A stretch of 64,000 nucleotides of DNA from Thiobacillus sp. 65-1059 (lineage in GTDB: Bacteria; Pseudomonadota; Gammaproteobacteria; Burkholderiales; Thiobacillaceae): contig MKUE01000123.1 in the NCBI GenBank assembly GCA_001897675.1, positions 16,349-80,348 of the forward strand. Reading direction: 5' to 3'. Position 1 is the stretch's first letter, and every line of letters begins with the position of its first letter. The notes beneath the pieces were generated by a model. That model made no database searches. It was not told where the DNA came from and worked only from the letters and a program-made list of their open reading frames with translations. The position numbers and the translations under genes were made by a program. Below are positions 41,540 through 50,443 of the stretch, in pieces.

Positions 41540-42895
41540 ATGACATCCGGACGGAAAGCGGAACTCGAACTGCTCGACGAAGCCCTGGCCATCCTCGACG
41601 CCGGCTTCGCCGAACTGCCGGACGCCCGCCCCGGCGCGCTCCCCGCCGGCCTGCGCGAGGCCCTGCTCGCGGCGGCGGAACGCCTGCGCGATACCGACCC
41701 CTATCATCACCCGCTCTACCTGGGGCACATGCAGAAGCCGCCCCACCCTGCCGCCCGGCTGGCCTATTCCCTGAGCCTCGGCCTCAACCCCAACAATCAC
41801 GCCTACGACGGCGGCCGCGCCAGTTCGCGCATGGAACGGGAGGCGGTGGCCCGGATCGCGGCCATGTTCGGTTGGGGAATCCACCTCGGGCACCTGTGCA
41901 GCGGCGGCACGCTGGCCAACTTCGAAGCGCTCTGGGTGGCGCGGGAACTCGGCCACGGCCGGGGCATCGCCGCCTCGACCCAGGCCCATTACAGCCACGC
42001 GCGGCTGGCGGGCGTGCTGGGTGCGCCCTTCCACCCGGTTGCGGCGGATCACCTGGGGCGCATGGGCATCGCAGCCCTGGAACGCGCGCTGGCCAAGGGC
42101 ACGGTGGGAACCGTGGTGGCCACCCTGGGCACCACGGCCACCGGCGCCGTGGACCCGCTTCACGACATCCTGGCCCTGCGCCAGCGCCACGCCTTCCGCC
42201 TGCACGTGGATGCCGCCTACGGCGGCTATTTCACCCTCGCGGCCAACCTGGACGGCGACGCCCGACGCGCCTTCGACGCCCTGTCCCAAGCCGATTCCAT
42301 CGCCGTCGATCCTCACAAGCACGGCCTGCAGCCCTACGGCTGCGGCTGCATCCTGTTCCGCGACGCACACGTCCGGCAGGTCTACCGGCATGACTCGCCG
42401 TATACCTATCTGGGCAGCGCCGACCCCCACCTGGGGGAAATCTCCCTGGAATGCTCGCGCCCCGGCGCCGCCGCCGTGGCCTTGTGGACCACCCTGCGGC
42501 TGCTGCCCCTGGTCCGCGGCGGCGAATTCGCCCGCGGACTGGAAGCCGGCCGCGCCGCCGCGCTGGCGCTGCACCATGCGCTGGCGCAGGATGAGCGCTT
42601 CGTCCCGCTGTCCCCGCCGCAGCTCGACGTCGTCGTCTGGGCCGTGCGCGCCGACACCGCCAGCCTGGCCACGGCCAGGACACGCCGGGTTTTCCAGGCC
42701 GCCCGGGAACGCGATCTGCATCTGGCCCTTGTCGCCATGCCCAGGGCCATGCTGGAGCCGTTCAAGCCGGTGCGTGCCTGGGACGCGGACGCGATCACCT
42801 GCCTGCGCGCCTGCGTGATGAAGCCGGAACACGGGGCGTGGCTGAAGGAAATCCTGCAACGGCTGGATGGGGCGGCCGGGAAACGCCCGGCGTGA
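41540..42895 (+). CDS. mfnA: PLP-dependent decarboxylase, MfnA-like
   Basis: This 451-residue group II decarboxylase has the PLP lysine in VDPHKHGLQPYG (about 254-265), HVDAAYGGYF (217-226) and the substrate-region YHHPLYLGHMQ. In methanogens MfnA makes tyramine from tyrosine for methanofuran. Gene context (mfnD, mfnE, mfnF upstream, mfnB downstream) supports that, but glutamate or aspartate decarboxylase activity cannot be excluded from sequence. It would imply a tyramine-type furan cofactor. Confidence 0.75.
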   Translation: MTSGRKAELELLDEALAILDAGFAELPDARPGALPAGLREALLAAAERLRDTDPYHHPLYLGHMQKPPHPAARLAYSLSLGLNPNNHAYDGGRASSRMEREAVARIAAMFGWGIHLGHLCSGGTLANFEALWVARELGHGRGIAASTQAHYSHARLAGVLGAPFHPVAADHLGRMGIAALERALAKGTVGTVVATLGTTATGAVDPLHDILALRQRHAFRLHVDAAYGGYFTLAANLDGDARRAFDALSQADSIAVDPHKHGLQPYGCGCILFRDAHVRQVYRHDSPYTYLGSADPHLGEISLECSRPGAAAVALWTTLRLLPLVRGGEFARGLEAGRAAALALHHALAQDERFVPLSPPQLDVVVWAVRADTASLATARTRRVFQAARERDLHLALVAMPRAMLEPFKPVRAWDADAITCLRACVMKPEHGAWLKEILQRLDGAAGKRPA

Positions 42896-42956
42896 AAGGA
42901 TGATTACATTGGCGGATAATGCCCGGCTTCGCCCATCCGACAGAAGTCCGCACCGC

Positions 42957-44351
42957 ATGCAAAAAGAAGTCAAGGAAAAGCCCCAGTACGCCGTCGTGGC
43001 GTCGGTGCAGCTGCCGGGGGTGAGCGACGTTGAATTCGAGGCGTCGCTGACCGAACTGCGCGAACTGGCGAAGACACTGGGATTCACGGTCACCCGCGCG
43101 TTCACGCAAAAGCGTTCCGGCTTCGACTCGACGGCGTATCTGGGCGTCGGCAAGCGGCAGGAGATACGCCGCTTCGTGAACGGCGAACCGGGCGGCACAA
43201 GCGAACCCGACCGCGAGCCGCAGAACCCCCTGCATCGCCTCTCCAACTTCGTCGAAGGGCTGGACGACGTGGTCTCGCCCCACCCGATCGACGTCATCTT
43301 CGTCGACCACGAGATTTCGCCGTCGCAGGCGCGCAACCTCGAAAACGAGGCCGGCTGCCAGGTGATGGACCGCACCATGGTCATTCTCGAGATCTTCCAC
43401 CGCAACGCGCGCTCCCCCGCTGCGCGCGCGCAGGTGGAGATCGCGCGCCTGGGCTACCTGGCGCCGCGCCTGCGCGAGGCGGCCAAACTCGCGGGGCCGC
43501 AGGGTCGGCAGCGCAGCGGCGTCGGCGGGCGCGGTGCCGGCGAGTCGCACACCGAACTGGACAAGCGCAAGATCCGCGACCGCATCGCCGAACTACAGAA
43601 GGAAATCGCCGCGATGGACGTCGAGCGCAAGACGCAGCGCGCGCGCCGGCAGGCGCACCAGGGGCTCGCCAGCGTGGCGCTGGTGGGCTACACCAACGCC
43701 GGCAAATCGACCCTGATGCGTGCCCTCACCGGCAGCGAGGTGCTGGTCGCCAACAAGCTCTTCGCCACGCTCGACACCACCGTGCGCACGCTTTACCCCG
43801 AGAGCGTGCCGCGCGTGCTGGTGAGCGACACGGTCGGCTTCATCAAGAACCTGCCGCACGGGCTGGTCGCGTCGTTCAAGTCGACGCTCGACGAGGCGCT
43901 CGATGCGTCGCTGCTGCTGCATGTCATCGACGCCAGCGATCCCGGCTTCGAGCGGCAGATCGAAACCACCGAGCACGTGCTGTGCGAGATCGATGCGCAG
44001 GACGTGCCGCGCCTGCGCATTTTCAACAAGATCGACCACGTCGGCGACGCCGCGGCGCAAGCCGAATGCGAAGCCGCGCTGCGCGCCGCCTACCCCGGCT
44101 GCATGGTGATGAGCGCGCGCCGCCCAGGCGACGTCGCGCAACTGCACCAGGCGATCATGGCGTTTTTCCAGCGGGATCTGGCCGAGGCCGAGCTTTTCCT
44201 TCCCTGGTCGGCACAGCAGCTGCGTGGAGAGATATTCGCGCGCTGCGAGGTGCTGGAGGAGCGCGCCGACGACGCAGGTGCGTTCTTCCGCGTCCGCGGC
44301 GAGCAGGCAACCCTGGACAGCCTGCGCGAGCAGTTCGCCCAGGCGCGATGA
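42957..44351 (+). CDS. hflX: HflX GTPase
   Basis: This protein of about 464 residues has an N-terminal HflX nucleotide-binding domain and a Gly-rich linker (GGRGAGESHTELD). A Ras-like G domain follows with VALVGYTNAGKSTLMRAL (P-loop), DTVGFIKNLPH (G3) and NKIDHVG (G4). HflX splits stalled or hibernating ribosomes. An in-frame ATG at 42900 would add 19 residues; the later start gives a more usual N-terminus. The gene is out of place functionally inside a cofactor island, since beta- and gammaproteobacteria usually have hflX beside hfq. Confidence 0.88.
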   Translation: MQKEVKEKPQYAVVASVQLPGVSDVEFEASLTELRELAKTLGFTVTRAFTQKRSGFDSTAYLGVGKRQEIRRFVNGEPGGTSEPDREPQNPLHRLSNFVEGLDDVVSPHPIDVIFVDHEISPSQARNLENEAGCQVMDRTMVILEIFHRNARSPAARAQVEIARLGYLAPRLREAAKLAGPQGRQRSGVGGRGAGESHTELDKRKIRDRIAELQKEIAAMDVERKTQRARRQAHQGLASVALVGYTNAGKSTLMRALTGSEVLVANKLFATLDTTVRTLYPESVPRVLVSDTVGFIKNLPHGLVASFKSTLDEALDASLLLHVIDASDPGFERQIETTEHVLCEIDAQDVPRLRIFNKIDHVGDAAAQAECEAALRAAYPGCMVMSARRPGDVAQLHQAIMAFFQRDLAEAELFLPWSAQQLRGEIFARCEVLEERADDAGAFFRVRGEQATLDSLREQFAQAR

Positions 44352-44500
44352 GCCGGCCCATTGCCGCGGCCGGACGCCAGCCCGGTTCGACATTTCCATC
44401 GGCAGCCGTTCACTGCGGGCATTCGCGGTGTTCAGCCTGAACGCCTGCCGCCAAGCGATGCTTCAGCCACCCGGAGGCCGCAGCCATCGCCTGGCGGCGA

Positions 44501-45196
44501 TCATGCCTCCGGTGCCGTCTCCCGCCCCATTGCCTCGCTGAGCGCCGCCAGGGCGCCCGGCTCCAGCGCCCAGGTGCGGGCGTGGTGGCGGCAGAGGGCG
44601 CCGCGAAACCCCAGGTAGTCCGCACCGACGGGCGCGAGGACGGGAATGTCGGCCAGCTTGAGCGAGCCGGCCAGGCCGCTGAGCAGTCCCGGCTTTTTCG
44701 CCTGCGCCACGAACTGCGCCAGGCGCACCACCGGCTGATGGGCCAGCAGGCCGCCGCCGGTCTTGTCCGCCGTGTCGAGCATGACGCCCGTGAAATCCCG
44801 TTCGGCGAGGCGCCCGATCAGGCCGAAATCCGGCTCGCGGTCGGCAAACAGCACGGCCACCAGGCGGTGGCGGCTGGCGAGCGGCGCCAGCGCATCCAGG
44901 CAATCGGCCAGCGCGGGCGACGGGAACAGGCCGATCTTGACGAAGTCGACGCCGGTGGCGGCCATGGCGGCAACGGCGGCCGTCACCGCAGCCGGGGGCA
45001 TGTCCGGGAAATCGCCGATGGTGGCGCTGACCGGGACGCGCCCGCCCACCGCCGCGACGATGGCGCGCACGGTGTCGTGCGGCAGCGCGCCGAGCGCGCC
45101 GGCATGCGGGTTCTTGGCATCGACGATGGCGGCGCCGGCGGCCAGCACCTGGCGCGCCTCGGCTGCATCGGTGATGCTGGCGAGCCAGGCGCTCAT
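44501..45196 (-). CDS. mfnB: (5-formylfuran-3-yl)methyl phosphate synthase, MfnB-like
   Basis: This 231-residue TIM-barrel of the DUF556 family has DAKNPHAGALGALP (26-39), SATIGDFPDM (56-65) and GVDFVKIGLFP, in which lysines match the MfnB active site. It condenses two glyceraldehyde-3-phosphate molecules to the furan precursor of methanofuran. The ATG overlaps the stop of the next upstream gene (ATGA). It is the last gene of a minus-strand run from 48179. A short hairpin (ATCGCC-TGGC-GGCGAT) lies just past its stop near 44485-44500. Confidence 0.87.
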   Translation of the reverse strand: MSAWLASITDAAEARQVLAAGAAIVDAKNPHAGALGALPHDTVRAIVAAVGGRVPVSATIGDFPDMPPAAVTAAVAAMAATGVDFVKIGLFPSPALADCLDALAPLASRHRLVAVLFADREPDFGLIGRLAERDFTGVMLDTADKTGGGLLAHQPVVRLAQFVAQAKKPGLLSGLAGSLKLADIPVLAPVGADYLGFRGALCRHHARTWALEPGALAALSEAMGRETAPEA

Positions 45197-45756
45197 GCCG
45201 CTTCCCGGTGCGCCGCGATCTTCTCCCCGAGCCAGCCCCACGCCTCCAGCTCGCGCGGCCCGGCGGTCTTGCCGATGGCGACGGCGAGGTAGTCCATCTC
45301 CCGTTGCACCTTGTCGGCAGGCAGCATGTTCAGGCGGCTGACCAGGATGCAGGCTTCGATGACGGCGGCCTGGGCGCGATTGTGACCGGGAAACGGCGCA
45401 TGGTTGCGGGCGATCAGTTCGCGGCACAGGAAGCGCGGCCGCAGCGGGTCTTCCTCGATGCGCACCACTTCCAGCTCGACGTGGCTGAGGGCGTTTTCCA
45501 GCCGGCCGCAGGCGATGCGTTCACATGGCACGAGCGGCCAGTCGCGCCGCCCGGTGAGGCAGCCGGCGAACACGCGCGTGTCGTCGGTGTGGCTCAGGGC
45601 GGCCAGGCCGGTGGCGCGCAGGTTGTCCAGGGTGCGCGAGGGATGAAACGGCGCCAGCACGACGAACCCGCCTTCGCGCCGGAAGCCCAGCGGGGCGATG
45701 TGGGTGGCGCCGTCGGGCGTGGCGCTGGTGAGGATGGCTTCGAAGATCAGGCTCAC
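45193..45756 (-). CDS. DUF447-family protein of C1 cluster
   Basis: This 187-residue protein of the DUF447 family has a split-barrel FMN-binding-like N-terminus (FEAILTS, HIAPLGFR, VVLAPFHPSRTLDNL) and an acidic helical C-terminal half. Homologues occur in methylotroph C1 clusters and in methanogens. No activity is assigned, though a flavin-dependent reduction of a cofactor intermediate fits the fold. It uses a GTG start overlapping the upstream stop (GTGA) and overlaps mfnB downstream. Confidence 0.8.
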   Translation of the reverse strand: MSLIFEAILTSATPDGATHIAPLGFRREGGFVVLAPFHPSRTLDNLRATGLAALSHTDDTRVFAGCLTGRRDWPLVPCERIACGRLENALSHVELEVVRIEEDPLRPRFLCRELIARNHAPFPGHNRAQAAVIEACILVSRLNMLPADKVQREMDYLAVAIGKTAGPRELEAWGWLGEKIAAHREAA

Positions 45757-47153
45757 GATAATTCTCTCGTTGTATCGGCGCGTGTCGGCCCGGGGGCGCA
45801 CTGCCGGCTTGCGTCCTCGGCCGGGCGCGGCTGCATGCAGCCCCAGGCCAGCTGTTCGTCCTGGCTGTAACGCTTGCCGAGCTGCCAGGCGATCTGGGCG
45901 CGGGCCAGTTCGACGCCCAGATAGAAGGCGTGGCCGCCGTCGTGTTCCAGCTTGAGATGCGGCCAGAGCTGGAATGGATCGGTGGCGGTATGCAGGCCGT
46001 CGCGGTTGTATATGTGCATGCCCGCCTGGCTGATCTGGATGCGGAAGCTGGGATCCTTCACCGCCGCGGCCATGGTGGCGATCTCGTCCGGGCCATAGGG
46101 AAACGGCTTGCGGTGGCGCAGCCCCAGGAGGTCGTCGGAAAAGTCGCGGGGCAGGCTTTGCGCCTCCCGGGCGGCGAACATGATGCGCCGGGCGGCATCG
46201 ATCTCCCGCACCGCGCTCTTGCAATGGGGACTGACCTGGGTGGTGAGCAGGGCCCGGATGTCGAGCTCGGCCATGATCCCCAGCAGCAGGGCATGGATGC
46301 CGGCGGTGTCGGCGTCGGTAAGCTCGGAGACGTTGCCGGTGCCCATGAGGATTTCCGCCTGCGGCATGCGCCGGCGCAGTTCGTGGTAGCGCGCCAGCGA
46401 CGACGCGAAGCCGAACGGCAGCGGGTCGAGGATGGGATCGGCGAGATAGGGCCTGCCGCGCGCCTCCAGCCGCTGCATGGCGCCGACCAGATCGTCGAGG
46501 TCGCCATGGCGGGCGGGGATCAGCACCGGGACGGAGGCGACCTCGTCGGCCAGGTGCAAGGTCTCGGAGCTGAGCGACAACAGGTAATCGGCGCCGGCGC
46601 GGCCGCCGCGCAACAGTTCGTCGGTGTCCAGCGAATCCACGCTGACCCGGTGGCCGGCGGCCTTGAGTGCGCGCACGGTCTCTTCCAGATGCGGGAACGG
46701 CGTCTGCGGCAGCCCGCCGATGTCGATCACGTCGGCGCCGTCGGCGGCATAGGCGGCGGCCTGGGCCAGGATGGCCTCGATGCCCATGCGCGGTGCGTCC
46801 ACCAGTTCGGCAAACAGGACGACGTCGTGGCGCGAGAGGTCCGGCGCGCGGCGTTTGCGGCCGAAAAATCCGGGCAGGTCCATGAGTTCGTCGGGCCCGC
46901 GTTCGACGGGGATGCCGAAATGCGCAGACAGTGCGGCCAGGTCGCCGCGGCAGCGGCCGGGCAGCAGAATGCGGTCGGCCCGGCCGATGTCGGTGAGGCG
47001 GCGACGGATCATGTCGGCGGTCATCAAGGCCGCCACCTGCACGCCCGGCACCTGCACCTCCCAGGTGAAGCCGGCATCGCCCAGGTCGCCGAGCACGCGC
47101 CTGAGCTGCGATTCGGCCAGGCGGCCGGTCAGGAAAAGGATGTGTTCAGGCAT
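45753..47153 (-). CDS. Dihydropteroate synthase-like protein for H4MPT
   Basis: This 466-residue protein has an N-terminal Rossmann-like region (about 1-140) and a DHPS-like TIM barrel with DGADVIDIGGLPQTPFPHLE and VSVDSLDTDELLRGGRAGADYLLSL. It lacks the full FolP signatures. Homologues in methylotroph and archaeal clusters are candidates for joining the pterin to the ribofuranosyl-aniline unit. The separate folP at 22057 supports a split of folate and H4MPT roles. It overlaps dmrB-like by 25 nt. Confidence 0.82.
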   Translation of the reverse strand: MPEHILFLTGRLAESQLRRVLGDLGDAGFTWEVQVPGVQVAALMTADMIRRRLTDIGRADRILLPGRCRGDLAALSAHFGIPVERGPDELMDLPGFFGRKRRAPDLSRHDVVLFAELVDAPRMGIEAILAQAAAYAADGADVIDIGGLPQTPFPHLEETVRALKAAGHRVSVDSLDTDELLRGGRAGADYLLSLSSETLHLADEVASVPVLIPARHGDLDDLVGAMQRLEARGRPYLADPILDPLPFGFASSLARYHELRRRMPQAEILMGTGNVSELTDADTAGIHALLLGIMAELDIRALLTTQVSPHCKSAVREIDAARRIMFAAREAQSLPRDFSDDLLGLRHRKPFPYGPDEIATMAAAVKDPSFRIQISQAGMHIYNRDGLHTATDPFQLWPHLKLEHDGGHAFYLGVELARAQIAWQLGKRYSQDEQLAWGCMQPRPAEDASRQCAPGPTRADTTRELS

Positions 47154-47686
47154 GCCAGGCGCTGCTCGATCGCCGCCTTGAGCGCGGCGACGCTCTCCGT
47201 CACGAGGGTATCGGGAAAACACTTCAGGCGCCGCGTGTTTTCCAGATCGATGGGGCGCGGGTAGACCGTCACGGTACGGTCGGGTGCCTCGGTGATCATG
47301 GCCGGCTCGGTGTCGCAGGCGAACACGATGCTGGGAATGCGGCACTTGCCGGCCTGCGCATAGAGGTTGGTGACCAGCGTGTCGGAAATGCCGGCGACAC
47401 ATTTGGCCACGGTGTTGGAGGTGGCCGGGCCGATGATCAGCGTATGGTAGTGGCCGCTGTAGAGAAAGCCCACCGGCACGCTGCTGGCGGTGTGGTCCTG
47501 GTAGACGCGGTGTTTCCCGCGCAGCGATTTGAGCGGGATGCCGTACATGCTCAACACTTCGACGGCGGCCCGGGTCACGAACACGTCCACGTCCGGCAGC
47601 TGATCGATCAGCTCCAGGCATTCGCGCAGATAGTGGCCGGAGCCGGTCAGCCCCCAGGCGATGCGGGGTGTTTTCGGTTCAGTCAT
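47129..47686 (-). CDS. Flavoprotein, DmrB/AfpA-like dihydromethanopterin reductase
   Basis: This 185-residue flavodoxin-like protein of the UbiX/archaeoflavoprotein class has WGLTGSGHYLRECLEL at the FMN phosphate loop (11-26), SSVPVGFLYSG and GPATSNTVAKCVAGISDTLVTN. Such proteins (DmrB) reduce dihydromethanopterin to H4MPT in methanogens, and bacterial homologues occur in H4MPT clusters. That would be the final maturation step of the pterin. The start overlaps the PTPS gene by 8 nt. Confidence 0.83.
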   Translation of the reverse strand: MTEPKTPRIAWGLTGSGHYLRECLELIDQLPDVDVFVTRAAVEVLSMYGIPLKSLRGKHRVYQDHTASSVPVGFLYSGHYHTLIIGPATSNTVAKCVAGISDTLVTNLYAQAGKCRIPSIVFACDTEPAMITEAPDRTVTVYPRPIDLENTRRLKCFPDTLVTESVAALKAAIEQRLACLNTSFS

Positions 47687-48179
47687 GATGCGGGCGGTGG
47701 CGCGAAAATCCCCACTGGCGGTCGGCTTCCTCGACGCCGACTTCCAGCAGCTGCACGCCGGCGGTCAGATTCTCGCGGCGCAGGGCCTGCACCAGCCGCT
47801 CGCCGATGTGGAAGGCAAGCAGTTCCGCCGTGACGTTGGCGATGGGCAGCACGACGCAGCCTTCCTTTTCCACCCAGAAGCGTTTGCCAAAGCTTTCCGC
47901 CTTGATCAGGCCGTCTTCCTCGGCCAGCTTCACCACCGGGCTGGTGCCGGGCAGGATGACGCGGTCGGAAAGCTCCTGGCAGATGCCGCGGGCCAGGCGG
48001 GTCAGGGCGACGAAATCCAGCACATAGCCCTCGCCGCTGTCGCCGCCGTGGGCCGCCACCCGGGCATGGAAGTTGTGGCCGTGCAGGTTTTCGCACACCG
48101 TGCCATAGGTGATGAAGTGGGCGGAGTTGAAGCCCAGGTCGGCAGGCTCGACCCAGGTGACGAAGGGCGCGGACGGCAA
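47679..48179 (-). CDS. 6-pyruvoyltetrahydropterin synthase-like protein
   Basis: This 166-residue single-domain PTPS/QueD homologue has an intact zinc site: His21 (NSAHF), His33 and His35 (HGHNF), plus Cys29 in CENLHGH. It acts on dihydroneopterin-type triphosphates. Contrast with the fused PTPS at 34853, where HGH is HGG. In this H4MPT island it probably makes a pterin precursor. It ends one base after the sigma-54 regulator stop region, in the same direction. Confidence 0.83.
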   Translation of the reverse strand: MPSAPFVTWVEPADLGFNSAHFITYGTVCENLHGHNFHARVAAHGGDSGEGYVLDFVALTRLARGICQELSDRVILPGTSPVVKLAEEDGLIKAESFGKRFWVEKEGCVVLPIANVTAELLAFHIGERLVQALRRENLTAGVQLLEVGVEEADRQWGFSRHRPHHD

Positions 48180-48180
48180 T

Positions 48181-50142
48181 TCATTCCTCCTTGTTGATGC
48201 GGATATTGAGATTTTTCATCTTGCGGTACAGCGTGTTGCGGCTGATGTCGAGATGGCGGGCTGCCAGGGTGACGTTCCAGCGGAACTTCTCCAGGTTGTG
48301 CAGGATGGCGTCGCGCTCCGCCGTTTCCAGTGACGACAGGGGCGCCGCCTCCGTGGTGCATTCCGCGTGCTGCGCGCCCGGCGTCAGCCGGCTGATTTCC
48401 TCGAGCAGGTCGTAGACCGTGATCTCCTTGCCCTCGCGCATCGCCAGCGCGGTGCGCAGGACGTTGCGCAACTGCCGGATATTGCCCGGCCAGGAATAGG
48501 CCTCCAGCTGGCGCAGCGCCCCCTCGCTGAGAACGGCCTCTTCTCGGGCGCCGCACTCCATGGCAAGAACGTGGCGGATCAGCTCGCGCTTGTCCTGGCG
48601 CTCGCGCAGCGGCGGCAGGGTCAGCGTGATGCCTTGCAGGCGGTAATACAGGTCTTCGCGGAAGCGGCCTTCGGCAACCAGTTCCTTGAGGTTGCGGTGG
48701 GTGGCGCTGATCAGCTTGAGGTCCACCTTGATCGGGATTTCCCCGCCCAGCGGAATGACCTCGCGCTCTTCCAGCACGCGCAGCAGGCGGGCCTGCAACA
48801 TGACCGGCATATCGCCGATCTCGTCCAGGAACAGCGTGCCGCCATTGGCCTGGAGTATCTTGCCGCGCCGTCCTTCGCGGTTGGCGCCGGTGAAGGCGCC
48901 CGACTTGTAGCCGAACAATTCGCTTTCGATCAGGGTTTCCGGAATCGACGCGCAGTTCACTGCGACGAAAGGCCGGTTCACGCCCGCGTGCGCGTAATGG
49001 ATCGCCTGGGCAAAGATTTCCTTGCCGGTGCCGGTCTCGCCGGACAGCAGGATGGGAATGTCGTGGTCCTGTACGCGTTTGGCACAGCGCACGTTGTATT
49101 CCATGGTCGGATCGCCGAACTGCAACTCCTCCAGTTGCACGACCTTGGGGTTGCCCGGCACCGCGGCCGCAGGCGCGGCACGGCGCGCGGGCGCAGCCGC
49201 CGACGGGCCGTGGTGTTCCGGCGGGCGCATCAGGCCGAAGAAACGATTGCCTTGACGGGCTTCGTAGAGCGGAACCGGGTTGAGCCAGCTCAGGTTCTTG
49301 TGGCCGATCAACGCGGCCATGCCGGTATTGAACAGGTCGCGCAACTGCAGGCCGACCATGTCGGCCGGTTTTTTGTAGCCGAACTGGAACAGCGCACTGC
49401 GGTTGGCGGCGAGGATGCGGCCCTCCTCGTCCAGCGCCAGGACGCCTTCCCACAAGGTACCGATGAGTTCGGGGCGGCTATGGAAACGGAGCGCATACTG
49501 GTCGCGGAAACGGCACAGGAATGCGCGGTTCTCGATGATCTGCGCCGACATGTTGACCAGCACCAGCGTGTGCTGCTGCGCCATGTGGGAGAAACTGGAA
49601 GCATCCAGAACCGCGAGCAGGCCGCCCTCAGAGTCGAAAATGGGTGCAGCCGAACAGGTCAGGCCGATGTTGCGCGACAGGAAATGTTCGTTGTGGTGGA
49701 CCAGGATCGGACGCTGCTCGATGGCGCAGGTGCCCATGCCATTGGTTCCCTGGTGGCGCTCGCTCCACAGGGCGCCCTCCACCATGCCGCACTCGGCGGC
49801 GGTCTTGGTGAACGTCGGGTCGCCCAGAAAATCCAGCACCACGCCTTCACGGTCGGTCAGCAGCACCGAGAAACCGGAACCCGCCAGCTGCTGGTAAAGC
49901 GTCGCCATTTCGCCCTGGGCAATGGCACGCAAGTGCTCCAGCGGCCCCTGGCGTTCCTTGAGTTCGCGACTGTCGAGAACCACGACCGGCTCATCCCTCA
50001 CCGGATCGAGGCCAAAGTCGTGGGCGCATCGGTTCCATGAGCGGGCGATCGCCGGCACCACTTCCACCGGTTCCATCGCGCCACCCAACCCCACCACCGC
50101 GTTCACCTGACGGGCATGTTCCAAGATTTCTTGCCTCTCCAT
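48181..50142 (-). CDS. AcoR-like sigma-54-dependent transcriptional activator
   Basis: This 653-residue enhancer-binding protein has an N-terminal GAF-type sensor domain (about 60-195), a PAS-like segment (about 230-300) and a linker. An AAA+ domain follows (about 335-570) with Walker A GETGTGKE, the sigma-54 contact GAFTGA and Walker B FLDEIGD. A Fis-type HTH ends the protein (LAARHLDISRNTLYRKM). There is no receiver domain, so it responds to a ligand bound by GAF. The ATG at 50142 was chosen for its GAGAGG spacing; longer starts at 50151 and 50172 exist. It is the best candidate to bind GTGACA-N3-TGTCAC and to activate the sigma-54 promoters found here. Confidence 0.9.
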   Translation of the reverse strand: MERQEILEHARQVNAVVGLGGAMEPVEVVPAIARSWNRCAHDFGLDPVRDEPVVVLDSRELKERQGPLEHLRAIAQGEMATLYQQLAGSGFSVLLTDREGVVLDFLGDPTFTKTAAECGMVEGALWSERHQGTNGMGTCAIEQRPILVHHNEHFLSRNIGLTCSAAPIFDSEGGLLAVLDASSFSHMAQQHTLVLVNMSAQIIENRAFLCRFRDQYALRFHSRPELIGTLWEGVLALDEEGRILAANRSALFQFGYKKPADMVGLQLRDLFNTGMAALIGHKNLSWLNPVPLYEARQGNRFFGLMRPPEHHGPSAAAPARRAAPAAAVPGNPKVVQLEELQFGDPTMEYNVRCAKRVQDHDIPILLSGETGTGKEIFAQAIHYAHAGVNRPFVAVNCASIPETLIESELFGYKSGAFTGANREGRRGKILQANGGTLFLDEIGDMPVMLQARLLRVLEEREVIPLGGEIPIKVDLKLISATHRNLKELVAEGRFREDLYYRLQGITLTLPPLRERQDKRELIRHVLAMECGAREEAVLSEGALRQLEAYSWPGNIRQLRNVLRTALAMREGKEITVYDLLEEISRLTPGAQHAECTTEAAPLSSLETAERDAILHNLEKFRWNVTLAARHLDISRNTLYRKMKNLNIRINKEE

Positions 50143-50274
50143 CACTCTCATCCTCTCGAAAGCAATATCCACGCCAAACCATCAAAACAACTCTGGATGT
50201 TTATTGTTCTTAAGGCGCAGCAGATCAAGGCTCCCTACCTTGGTATTGAATATACCCGAGCCGACGAAGGGTGC

Positions 50275-50289
50275 GGGACAAATTGTCAC
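50275..50289. promoter_or_regulatory. Upstream activator palindrome next to regulator gene
   Basis: GGGACAAATTGTCAC is a copy of the GTGACA-N3-TGTCAC element with one mismatch in the left arm. It lies 104 bp before the sigma-54 promoter at 50393 and in the divergent region of the activator gene, so it may also mediate autoregulation. Confidence 0.65.
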
Positions 50290-50392
50290 GTAATCGGGAC
50301 ACCCCGCATGACAGCGCCCGGCATTCCTTTTTTCGGGTACGGCGCACCCGGGCGGCAACCCCGGGCGCGGCGCCGGCATCCCGGTTTCTTCA

Positions 50393-50408
50393 TGGCATGT
50401 CTCCTGCT
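50393..50408 (+). promoter_or_regulatory. sigma-54 promoter of sco2-folE2 operon
   Basis: TGGCATGTCTCCTGCT keeps the GG and GC elements at correct spacing. The -12 element is 36 nt before the SCO ATG. Confidence 0.75.
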
Positions 50409-50443
50409 TGACGCTTCCCATCTTCATGCCGCAAAGGAACGAT

